Shown piece after piece: positions 41,370 to 48,000 of a stretch of DNA of 48,000 nucleotides. The first letter of the stretch is position 1. Each line of letters begins with the position of its first letter. This stretch comes from an uncultured beta proteobacterium (GTDB lineage: Bacteria > Pseudomonadota > Gammaproteobacteria > Burkholderiales > SG8-39), in contig CAIYPG010000005.1 in the NCBI GenBank assembly GCA_903928055.1, forward strand, positions 1 to 48,000, given 5' to 3'. The translations under genes were made by a program, and so were the position numbers. The notes below the pieces were generated by a model that worked only from the letters and a program-made list of their open reading frames with translations, made no database searches and was not told the origin of the DNA.

Positions 41370-41864
41370 ATGCCAAACGATACCCGAGCAAATGAACAAA
41401 AATCACCGGCGGCGCAACCGGCCAAAGTCCTGCGCTATCAGGCACCGGTCATCCGCAACGGCAAGGGCATGACCCTGCTGGCGCGCAGCGACACCATGGT
41501 CGCTGCAGTACAGACCATATCGAAAGGCGGCGAGAACAACCTGCATTCGCACTCGGCCATGGACGGCCTCTGGTTCGTGCTCAAGGGCCGCGCCCGCTTC
41601 TACACCACGGGCGACGAGCTGATCGGTGACATCGGGCCGAATGAAAGCGTATTCATTCCGCGCGACTATCCCTACTGGTTCGAGGCTGCCGGCGACGAAG
41701 TGCTGGAAATCCTCCAGGTCGAGGCCATTGACAAGACCATCCCCAACCGCCGCACCGATCATCAGCCAAAAAAGGCGGACAAGCCCCGCGCGCAACTGTT
41801 TTCCACCGGGGGCGAAAAGGTCGGCGAAGGCGGCCTGCTCGGCGGCAGCACCGGGAAGACCTGA
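41370..41864 (+). CDS. Cupin-domain protein
   Basis: 164 residues; ATG 41370 after GAGGACAGGC. A single cupin barrel spans about 40-120. Motif 1 is NNLHSHSAMDGLWFVLKGRARFY (57-79), with metal ligands His59 and His61, but Asp/Gly where the glutamate usually stands. Motif 2 PRDYPYWFEAAGDEVLEILQ lacks its histidine, so any metal site is incomplete and the role may be binding rather than dioxygenation. The C-terminal 40 residues are charged and glycine-rich. It sits between two Bug genes in the same direction, which suggests a minor pathway enzyme or sensor for the imported compound. Exact function unknown. Confidence 0.82.
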   Translation: MPNDTRANEQKSPAAQPAKVLRYQAPVIRNGKGMTLLARSDTMVAAVQTISKGGENNLHSHSAMDGLWFVLKGRARFYTTGDELIGDIGPNESVFIPRDYPYWFEAAGDEVLEILQVEAIDKTIPNRRTDHQPKKADKPRAQLFSTGGEKVGEGGLLGGSTGKT

Positions 41865-41913
41865 GCCGCGCTCGCTCCAAATGCTGCACCGAAATTTTTC
41901 AATGGAGGTGGCC

Positions 41914-42888
41914 GTGTCTATTGTCCGCAAGCTGCTGTCCGCAGCGCTGGTCGCAATGCCCGCACTTCCGGCTGCCGCATTCGCGCAGGCGGCCTATCCG
42001 TCAAAGCCCATCACCGTCATTGTTCCCTTCCCGCCGGGCGGCACCTCCGACCTCGAGGCGCGGCTGCACACCGGCCGCCTGGGCGAGAACACGCGCTGGC
42101 CCATCGTCATCGAATACAAGCTCGGGGCGGGTGCCACGGTGGGCGTTGGTTACGTGGCCAAAGCGATCCCCGACGGCTACACCCTGCTCTCGGCCACCTC
42201 CAGCTTCGTCGCCGCGCCCGCCGTGTACAGGAATATTTCCTATGACCCGCTCAGGGATTTCTCGCCGGTGGTGCTGATGACCAAGCGCGGCAGCCTGTTC
42301 GTGATCCACACCGCTGTGCCCGCGCGCACCTTCGCCGAATACGTGGCCTACGTGAAGGCCAATCCGGGCAAGATCAACATGGGCACCTCGGGCGCGGGCA
42401 GCGCCCCTCATCTTGCCGGCGCGCTGCTGCACGACATGATCGATGCCGAGGTCACCTTCGTGCACTACAAGGGCAGCAGCCAGATGAACATCGATCTTGC
42501 CGCAGGCCGCATCCAGGCCAACATCGGCATCCTCGCCATCCTGCCCTTCGTCAAGGCCGGCAAGCTCCGGGTGCTCGGCGTCACCTCGCTCACCCGCTCG
42601 AAATTGCTGCCCGATATCCCGACCATCGCCGAACAGGGGGTGCCGGGCTACGAGAACGTCGGCTGGATGGGCTTCCTCGGACCGGCGCGTACGCCGGCCA
42701 CGGTGATCAGCCGCCTGAACGGAGAACTGGTGAAAGTCGCAAAGTCACCGGAGGTCGCCGAAAAACTGGCCGAAGACAACGGCGACCCCGTTGGCAGCAC
42801 GCCCGAGGAGTTCCGGCAGTTCCTCGGCCAGGAGGTGGCACGCTGGCAGAGAACCGCAAAGCGCGCCGGGATACAACTCGACGAGTAG
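41914..42888 (+). CDS. Bug/TTT periplasmic solute receptor
   Basis: 324 residues from GTG 41914, selected because GGAGG (41904-41908) is five bases upstream; ATG 41881 and ATG 41902 are in frame but lack such a site and lengthen the signal peptide oddly. Cleavage after AFA (22-24), mature start QAAYPSKPITVIVPFPPGGTSDLEAR. Other family blocks are YKLGAGATVGVGYVAKAIPDGYTLL, NMGTSGAGSAPHLAGALLHDM, TFVHYKGSSQMNIDLAAGRI and GKLRVLGVTSLTRSKLLPDIPT. It is probably the last gene of the hydrolase-Bug-cupin-Bug run. It converges on the next Bug gene. Confidence 0.95.
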   Translation: MSIVRKLLSAALVAMPALPAAAFAQAAYPSKPITVIVPFPPGGTSDLEARLHTGRLGENTRWPIVIEYKLGAGATVGVGYVAKAIPDGYTLLSATSSFVAAPAVYRNISYDPLRDFSPVVLMTKRGSLFVIHTAVPARTFAEYVAYVKANPGKINMGTSGAGSAPHLAGALLHDMIDAEVTFVHYKGSSQMNIDLAAGRIQANIGILAILPFVKAGKLRVLGVTSLTRSKLLPDIPTIAEQGVPGYENVGWMGFLGPARTPATVISRLNGELVKVAKSPEVAEKLAEDNGDPVGSTPEEFRQFLGQEVARWQRTAKRAGIQLDE

Positions 42889-42923
42889 CACACACAGCGA
42901 CGGACACAGACGCCGTCGTCCGG

Positions 42924-43940
42924 TTATTGCGCCTCGGAAAGGTCCAGCCCGGTATCGCTCACCAGCTTCTCGATGCTTCGCAAGGAACGGGTGATGGCCG
43001 ACTGGAAGGCCTCCGGAGTGTCCAGCGTGATTTCCGAGCCATCGGCGGTCAGGCGGGTGGCCACCTCCGGCACGGCGAGGATTTCATTCACCTGCTTGTT
43101 GAGCGCGTTGACAATGGGCCTTGGGATTCCGGCCGGGCCTATCAGGCCATACCAGATGGAGAACTCGAATCCTGGAAGAGTCTCGGCCAGGGCCGGCAGG
43201 TCGGGCGACGCCTTGAGCCGCGAGAGCGAAGTCACCGCCAGCGCCTTCAGGGTGCCCTTTTTCGCCTGCGGCATGACCGTCACCGGAGAGGAAAACATCA
43301 TCTGAATGCGGCCACCCAGCAGATCCGTCGTGGCCGCGCTCATACCCTTGTAGGGAATGTGCTGCATGACCAGGCCGCCGGCTTCGTGCTTGAAATACTC
43401 CGCGGCGATGTGGGCGCTGCTCCCCGCGCCGGATGATCCGAAGTTGAGCTTGTCCGGATTCTTCCTGACGTACTCGATGAATTCCCTGACCGAATTCACC
43501 GGGATGGAATTGGTCACCGCCAGAACCTGCGGTCCACGCGTGAATTGCGCGATGGTGTCAAAGGCCTTCAATACATCGTATGGCAGTTTGGTCACCAGCA
43601 CGGCATTGAGGTAGGTGCTGCCAACGGCAACCTGCAACTGGTAGCCGTCGGGCTTCTGCTTCGCCAGGTAATCCAGTGCCATCACGCTGCCCACGTTGGA
43701 GACCTTGTTCTCGACGACGAACTGCTGGCCCCATCGGTCGCCCAGATACTTGCTCACCAGGCGCGCAGAGATGTCGGTGCCGCCACCGGGTGCCGCCCCG
43801 ACGATGACGTGCACCGGTTTGTTGGGATAGCCGCCAGGCAGACCGGCCGGAGCCTGGGCGAATGACACAGTCGTAAATATCAAACAGAAAGCCGATGGCA
43901 AGACTGCAATGCCACGCCATACCCCTGACAATATGGACAT
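42924..43940 (-). CDS. Bug/TTT periplasmic solute receptor
   Basis: 338 residues; AGGAGGG lies eight bases before ATG 43940. Signal peptide cleaved after SFA (26-28), then QAPAGLPGGYPNKPVHVIVGAAPGGGTDISAR. Family blocks are VENKVSNVGSVMALDYLAKQKPDGY, NFGSSGAGSSAHIAAEYFKHE, QHIPYKGMSAATTDLLGGRI and GTLKALAVTSLSRLKASPDLPALAE. Its shared LPGGYP-KP linker makes it closest by eye to the 40360 protein. It is divergent from the Ldh2-type gene across 139 bases, which may hold a common promoter; no strong operator was seen. Confidence 0.95.
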   Translation of the reverse strand: MSILSGVWRGIAVLPSAFCLIFTTVSFAQAPAGLPGGYPNKPVHVIVGAAPGGGTDISARLVSKYLGDRWGQQFVVENKVSNVGSVMALDYLAKQKPDGYQLQVAVGSTYLNAVLVTKLPYDVLKAFDTIAQFTRGPQVLAVTNSIPVNSVREFIEYVRKNPDKLNFGSSGAGSSAHIAAEYFKHEAGGLVMQHIPYKGMSAATTDLLGGRIQMMFSSPVTVMPQAKKGTLKALAVTSLSRLKASPDLPALAETLPGFEFSIWYGLIGPAGIPRPIVNALNKQVNEILAVPEVATRLTADGSEITLDTPEAFQSAITRSLRSIEKLVSDTGLDLSEAQ

Positions 43941-44079
43941 TTTGCCGCCCTCCTTTTTGCCTGACTATATGCTTAACCGGTCGTCCCTGCAGATGCGACG
44001 TGGCGAGGAGGTATCATTGGAAGAAGTCCCACACATAAAACACAAGCATCATCATCGGAAATCACCCAAAGGAGAGACC

Positions 44080-45090
44080 ATGCAGAACATATCCCCGGAC
44101 CGCGTGCGGCTGACCGCAGACGAAGGACAGGCGCTGGCCGAAGAAACGCTTGTCCGCGCCGGCTACGATGCCGAAGAAGCGCGCATCATCGCCGCCCACG
44201 TCATGGATGCCGCGCTGTGCGGCTACGAATATTCCGGCCTGCCGAAGATCCTCAACGTCGTGGAACACAAGCGCCTGCGCGACCCGCGGCGCAAGGTGAA
44301 CATCCAGTACGAGACGCCGGTGTCGGCGCGCATGGACGGTGGCAACAACAACGGCATGTACGCCGCCTATCGCGCCACCGAAGTCGCAATTGCCAAGGCC
44401 AAGCAGCACGGCTTTTCAGTGGTCGGGATGAACAATTCGTGGATGACCGGCCGCAGCGCCTACTACACCGAGATGGCCGCGCGTGAAGGCCTGATCTGCA
44501 TGCACACCGTGAGCTCCTACCACCATGTCGCCCCGCCCGGCGCAGCCGCAGCCTCCACCGGCACGAACCCGATTTCGTTTGCCTACCCCACCGCCGGCAA
44601 TCCGTTCGTCATCGACATGGGCACCTCGGCCTTCATGGGCACGGACCTGATGTTCCGCCAGCGCCGCAAAGAACAGCTGCCCGAAGGCGTGGCGCTCGAC
44701 AAGGACGGGCACCCGACGCGTGATCCGCTGAAGACCGAATTTCTGCTGACCCTGGCCGGCCACAAGGGCTTTGCGCTCGCGCTAGCCAACCAGGCCATGG
44801 GCGTGCTGGCCGGATCGGCCACCGATGCCAACAAGGTGTACGGCTATCTCTTCGTGACGTTCAAGCCCGATCTGCTGATGCCGATCGAGGAGTTCAAACG
44901 CGACATGAGCGCCATGCTGGCCCAAGTGAAGGCCGTAAAAAAGCAACCCGGCGTCACTGACATCCGCCTGCCCTCGGAGAATTCGTTCAAGAGCCGCGAG
45001 CGCCTGAAGCGCGAAGGCATCGAGATCGACAAGAAGATCTACGACTCGCTGAAAGCAGTGCCTGCCGGAAAAATGCCCGTCGCGACCTGA
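44080..45090 (+). CDS. Ldh2/malate-lactate dehydrogenase family protein with altered catalytic residues
   Basis: 336 residues from ATG 44080, preceded by AAAGGAGAGACC; upstream in-frame codons are not family-like. The NAD(P)-dependent malate/L-lactate/ureidoglycolate dehydrogenase fold (COG2055) shows in VRLTADEGQALAEETLVRAGY, GGNNNGMYAAYRATEVAIAKA, the cofactor loop AAASTGTNPISFAYPT, and LTLAGHKGFALALANQAMGVLAGSA. The family has R-G-x-x-SHG-x-x-R after helix 2, whose His and Arg are catalytic. Here the stretch is CGYEYSGLPKIL, giving Ser52 and Lys56. The later NHFG-type histidine is Trp in NNSWMTG. Either the substrate class is different or the enzyme is inactive. It precedes two acyl-CoA dehydrogenase genes. 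Confidence 0.85.
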   Translation: MQNISPDRVRLTADEGQALAEETLVRAGYDAEEARIIAAHVMDAALCGYEYSGLPKILNVVEHKRLRDPRRKVNIQYETPVSARMDGGNNNGMYAAYRATEVAIAKAKQHGFSVVGMNNSWMTGRSAYYTEMAAREGLICMHTVSSYHHVAPPGAAAASTGTNPISFAYPTAGNPFVIDMGTSAFMGTDLMFRQRRKEQLPEGVALDKDGHPTRDPLKTEFLLTLAGHKGFALALANQAMGVLAGSATDANKVYGYLFVTFKPDLLMPIEEFKRDMSAMLAQVKAVKKQPGVTDIRLPSENSFKSRERLKREGIEIDKKIYDSLKAVPAGKMPVAT

Positions 45091-45150
45091 ACGTTTCGCA
45101 GCACTTGCGGCACAGTCACACAAGATCGAATACCGTCGAGGAGCACGGAC

Positions 45151-46386
45151 ATGACCGCCATCGCCTACGCGTACCCCGATGAAATCGTCGCATTGAAGGA
45201 AGGCATCGCCAACTTCATTCGCGCCGAGGTCATCGCGCGGCACGAGAAACACCACGACCTGCTGGCCGACCAGCGACGCAAATACACCGCCGAGGGCGCC
45301 TACACGCCCGAGGTGCTGCAGTTGATCAAGGAAATCCGCATGGCCTCGGCGAAGGCCGGCTACTACGCCATGAGCGCACCGCAGGACATCGGCGGTGGCG
45401 GCCTGGGCTACCTTGCCTACCTCGCCGCGTGGGAACAAATCTTCCATCTGTGCGGGGCGCAATACTGGCTGGGCCATTCGATGATCAGCCACTGGGCCAA
45501 GGGGCCAAGCCCGGTGCTGAAGGGCATGACACCTGAACTGCGCGCCGAGGTGTTGCCCAAGCTGATGACCGGCGAACACTCCATGTGCTTTGCCCTCTCC
45601 GAGCCGGGTGCGGGGTCGGATGCCGCGATGATCAAGACCCGGGCGGAACGCGACGGCGACGGCTGGCGCCTGTCGGGCAACAAGATCTGGATCACGAACA
45701 GCCCGTACGCAGAGCAGGCCGTGGTGTTCGCCGTCACCGATCCGGAATTGGCCGCCAAACGCAAGGGCGGCATCAGCACCTTCATGGTGCCGAAGAACGC
45801 CAAGGGCTTCGTGGTGGAGAGCCTGATCAACATGTGGGGCCATGTCGGCACCGACGAGGCCATCCTGCGTTTTGATGATGTGCGCATCGAGCCGCATCAA
45901 CTGCTTGGCGAGCTGAACCGCGGTTTCAAGATCGCGATGCTCGGCGTGGGCCTCGGCCGCATCTACAACACCGGCCGCGCAGTGGGCATGGCGCGCTGGG
46001 CGCTGGAGCAGGCCTTCGACTACGTCAAAGTGCGCGAGACCTTCGGCAAGAAGATCGCCGAATACCAGGGGGTGACCTTCCCGTTGGCCGAATCGGCCAC
46101 GCAGGTGCATGCCGCGCACCTCATGGCACTCAACGTGGCGCAACTGCTCGACCAGGGACAGCCTGCAACCAAGGAACTGGCCATGACGAAGATGTACGCA
46201 GTGGAAGCCGGCAAGAACGCCGTGGACCGCGTCATCCAGGCGCATGGCGCCATGGGCTTCACGAACGAGATGTACCTCACCGAGGCCTACATGAGCCTGC
46301 GCAAGGTCAACGTTGCCGACGGCACGAACGAAATCCTGCGCCATGTGGTCGCCAAGCAATTGCTGTCCGGCGACACCGACCTCTGA
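45151..46386 (+). CDS. Acyl-CoA dehydrogenase family protein (Asp at the usual Glu position)
   Basis: 411 residues; ATG 45151 with GAGGAG about nine bases upstream. The flavin-binding beta domain has MCFALSEPGAGSDAAMIKTR and GNKIWITNSPYAEQAVV. The C-terminal domain has ETFGKKIAEYQGVTFPLAESA and QAHGAMGFTNEMYLTEAY. The catalytic loop normally reads xEGTxEI; here it is ADGTNEILRH with Asp390. The base may be this Asp, another residue, or the enzyme may handle a beta-hydroxy or branched substrate as ACAD11-like proteins do. The next acyl-CoA dehydrogenase starts 16 bases after the stop; the pair may form a hetero-oligomer. Confidence 0.9.
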   Translation: MTAIAYAYPDEIVALKEGIANFIRAEVIARHEKHHDLLADQRRKYTAEGAYTPEVLQLIKEIRMASAKAGYYAMSAPQDIGGGGLGYLAYLAAWEQIFHLCGAQYWLGHSMISHWAKGPSPVLKGMTPELRAEVLPKLMTGEHSMCFALSEPGAGSDAAMIKTRAERDGDGWRLSGNKIWITNSPYAEQAVVFAVTDPELAAKRKGGISTFMVPKNAKGFVVESLINMWGHVGTDEAILRFDDVRIEPHQLLGELNRGFKIAMLGVGLGRIYNTGRAVGMARWALEQAFDYVKVRETFGKKIAEYQGVTFPLAESATQVHAAHLMALNVAQLLDQGQPATKELAMTKMYAVEAGKNAVDRVIQAHGAMGFTNEMYLTEAYMSLRKVNVADGTNEILRHVVAKQLLSGDTDL

Positions 46387-46402
46387 ACACGGAGCACGTT
46401 GC

Positions 46403-47563
46403 ATGTCATTCAAACTGGACGAGGCGCAGGGCGCCCTGCGCGACACCGCGGCCCGCTTTGCGCGGGAACAACTCACCGGCCTCGCGCGCGAGCTCGAAGA
46501 CAGGGACGAGTCGCCTTCGCATGAATGGCTGAAACGCTACGCCGCGCTCGGCGTGCTCGGCATCAACGTGCCCGAGCAATACGGCGGACAGGGTATGAGC
46601 CACTTTGATGCCGTGCTGGTACTGGAGGAATTCGCCAAGATCTCTTCAGCGGTGGCCATGCCGGTGTTCGAGGCGAATTTCGGGCCCATGTCGGTGCTGG
46701 TGCACTTCGGCCCCGAAGAATTGAAGCAGCGTGTGCTGCCGAAGGTGTGTTCAGGCGACCTGGTGGTGGCCGTGAGCATGTCCGAGCCGGATGCCGGCAC
46801 GGCGCTCACCGACCTGCAGACGCGCGCCGAAGTGCGCGGCAGCCGCGTGGTGATCAACGGCATGAAGCGCTGGTGCTCGGGCGCCGGCCACGCCGGGGGC
46901 TACCTCGTCTATTGCCGCATGGGCACCGCACCCGGCGCAGCCGGCATCGGCGCGGTGTACATCGAGAAGGACACGCCCGGCCTGACCTTCGGCAAGCGCG
47001 AGGAACTGATGGGCTTTCGCGGCATCATGACCGCGGACATGTTCTTCGACAACGTGGAAGTGCCGGTGGAGAACATCGTCGTCCCGGCGGGCAACTTCCG
47101 GAAGCTGATGGAGGCCTTCGACCTGGAGCGCTGCGGCAACACCACCATGTCGGTGGGCATCGCTGCGGGCGCCTTCGAGTTCGTGCTGAACTACGTGCAG
47201 GAGCGCAAGCAGTTCGGCAAGCCGCTGGTGGAATTCCAGGCCGTGCAACTGAAGCTCGCCGAAATGGCGATGAAGGTGGACGCATCGCGCCTCTTGTTGC
47301 ATCGCGCCGTGCTGAATGCCGGCGGCGGCCTGCCTTCGATGCTGGACAGTTCCATGGCCAAGTGCTTTGCCAACGAAATGGTGCGCGAAGTCACAGGCAC
47401 TGCGATGCAGCTGATGGGCGGCTACGGCTACAGCAAACAGTTCGACCTGGAGCGCCGCCTGCGTGACGCCTGGGGCTGGGGCATTGCCGGCGGCACCATT
47501 GATGTGCAGAAAACGAACATTGCGGCAGCGCTGGTGGGGCGGAGGTTTGATCAGCGGCGGTAA
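46403..47563 (+). CDS. Acyl-CoA dehydrogenase family protein (Gly at the usual Glu position)
   Basis: 386 residues from ATG 46403, with GGAG eight bases upstream. It has the standard three-domain layout: LRDTAARFAREQLTGLAREL, VPEQYGGQGMSHFDAVLVLEEFAKIS, VAVSMSEPDAGTALTDLQTRA, then ERKQFGKPLVEFQAVQLKLAEM and LMGGYGYSKQFDLERRLRDAW. The catalytic-loop glutamate is replaced: GIAGGTIDVQKTNIAAAL has Gly363. In such enzymes the base can come from the helix G position, as in isovaleryl-CoA dehydrogenase, or the subunit is non-catalytic. It is paired with the dehydrogenase upstream; both carry altered loops, so a complementing heteromer is possible. Confidence 0.9.
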   Translation: MSFKLDEAQGALRDTAARFAREQLTGLARELEDRDESPSHEWLKRYAALGVLGINVPEQYGGQGMSHFDAVLVLEEFAKISSAVAMPVFEANFGPMSVLVHFGPEELKQRVLPKVCSGDLVVAVSMSEPDAGTALTDLQTRAEVRGSRVVINGMKRWCSGAGHAGGYLVYCRMGTAPGAAGIGAVYIEKDTPGLTFGKREELMGFRGIMTADMFFDNVEVPVENIVVPAGNFRKLMEAFDLERCGNTTMSVGIAAGAFEFVLNYVQERKQFGKPLVEFQAVQLKLAEMAMKVDASRLLLHRAVLNAGGGLPSMLDSSMAKCFANEMVREVTGTAMQLMGGYGYSKQFDLERRLRDAWGWGIAGGTIDVQKTNIAAALVGRRFDQRR

Positions 47564-47592
47564 TTTCCGGAAAGCACCGGCGCAGGTCTCGA

Positions 47593-48000
47593 TTAGCCGA
47601 TTACAGCAAGTCCTTCCTGCAACCCCGAGAAAGCCCGAAGCCGCGGAATATCCTGCCCCATGCTACCGGCTTCCGCGGGCATCAAGACATCAGTACTGAT
47701 TCCGAGAAAGTCGAAGTTCTTTCCCTGCCAGCTCGGCACATCACTTCCCAGCAAGCTGTCGTTCTGTCCATCGAGATGGAAGTCAAGAAGCGCACTTCCA
47801 ATCGTCCAACTGCTGAGCCACCGATCCAGGCCTTGTCCGGCGTCAGCCTCGCGCATATTGCCTGTATGCGTGACACCGCCAGTTTTGCTGTCCCTGTCAG
47901 AGAAGCTCGATTGTGGAACGTGGGCTAGGTTATCGCCTTCAAATGACGAGCCTGCGTTAATAATCAACTGCAGTGAATCAACTGCATCCTTGCCGGTGTA
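47593..48000 (-). CDS. Unrecognised protein, C-terminal part (start beyond right edge)
   Basis: The leftward frame is open from the window edge to the TAA-side stop at 47593, giving about 135 residues. The visible end reads YTGKDAVDSLQLIINAGSSF, then SFSDRDSKTGGVTHTGNMREAD, LDRWLSSWTIGSALLDFHLDG and GKNFDFLGISTDVLMPAEAGSMGQDIPRLRAF. Composition is Ser/Gly/Asp-rich with little charge clustering, suggesting a secreted or surface protein, and base composition is less GC-rich than the neighbours. No family was recognised. It converges on the acyl-CoA dehydrogenase gene, 29 bases away, without a clear terminator. Confidence 0.5.
   Translation of the reverse strand, partial: YTGKDAVDSLQLIINAGSSFEGDNLAHVPQSSFSDRDSKTGGVTHTGNMREADAGQGLDRWLSSWTIGSALLDFHLDGQNDSLLGSDVPSWQGKNFDFLGISTDVLMPAEAGSMGQDIPRLRAFSGLQEGLAVIG

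Noticed and set aside
44782..46476. 564-codon reverse-strand open frame
   Set aside because: It overlaps two well-supported forward genes and has the His/Gln/Arg-rich composition of antisense GC-rich DNA.
1..48000. tRNA, rRNA and CRISPR loci
   Set aside because: No cloverleaf with conserved loops, no rRNA core sequence and no direct-repeat array was recognised by reading; a tRNAscan/Infernal run would be decisive, in particular for tRNA-Sec.

Overview
The window is GC-rich, densely coded bacterial DNA, most likely from the Burkholderiales (Betaproteobacteria). The strongest pointer is nine separate Bug/tripartite-tricarboxylate (TTT) periplasmic solute receptors in 48 kb, an expansion typical of Bordetella, Achromobacter, Cupriavidus and relatives. 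Around them lie acyl-CoA dehydrogenases, acyl-CoA synthetases, enoyl-CoA hydratase-like proteins, a class III CoA transferase, amidohydrolases and alpha/beta hydrolases. The picture is an accessory catabolic region for organic acids and possibly aromatic or alicyclic acids. No rRNA, tRNA, CRISPR array, transposase or phage gene was recognised.

Layout. 1-9.9 kb (+ strand): the end of an alpha/beta hydrolase, an NDP-forming acyl-CoA synthetase with a reduced ATP-grasp part, a thiolase-like protein with its DUF35 OB-fold partner, an acyl-CoA dehydrogenase, an AMP-forming acyl-CoA ligase, and two Bug receptors around a cysteine-free Asp/Glu-racemase-fold protein; a bidirectional terminator closes the block. 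10-14.8 kb: an MFS exporter, a LigI-like amidohydrolase, Hsp15 and SelO. 14.9-16 kb: an AT-rich two-helix membrane orphan gene. 16-21.2 kb: a protein made only of the C-terminal domain of the selenoproteins below, a Bug receptor, a UGSC selenoprotein and an FMN-dependent alpha-hydroxy-acid oxidase. 21.4-27.6 kb: MFS transporter; enoyl-CoA hydratase-like/CoA transferase/Bug operon; 6-phosphofructokinase between short direct repeats; AhpC peroxiredoxin behind a candidate OxyR site. 27.7-31.3 kb: a second UGSC selenoprotein, an amidohydrolase and a 25-residue basic protein. 31.4-40.3 kb: a LysR regulator with a divergent and a downstream Bug gene, enoyl-CoA hydratase-like protein, a full-length NDP-forming acyl-CoA synthetase with a possibly structured leader, and two divergent alpha/beta hydrolases. 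40.4-47.6 kb: three Bug genes, a cupin, an Ldh2-family oxidoreductase-like protein and a pair of acyl-CoA dehydrogenases; an unrecognised gene runs off the right end.

The main result is that 18306-19946 and 27705-29351 each read as one gene interrupted by a single in-frame TGA inside a conserved U-G-S-C motif. The TGA is followed by the same 8-bp hairpin in both copies. Codon third positions differ freely outside the hairpin but not within it. This is the signature of selenocysteine insertion (UGSC-family selenoproteins, here fused to a large second domain of unknown function), not of two pseudogenes. A third gene, 16089-17114, is a paralogue of the C-terminal domain alone. The genes for selenocysteine synthesis are not in the window and must lie elsewhere.

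How the genes work together (inference): Bug receptors capture organic anions in the periplasm, ligases and CoA transferases activate them, and dehydrogenases, crotonase-fold enzymes and the thiolase-like/DUF35 pair degrade the acyl chains. The selenoproteins, hydroxy-acid oxidase and peroxiredoxin suggest an added redox function.
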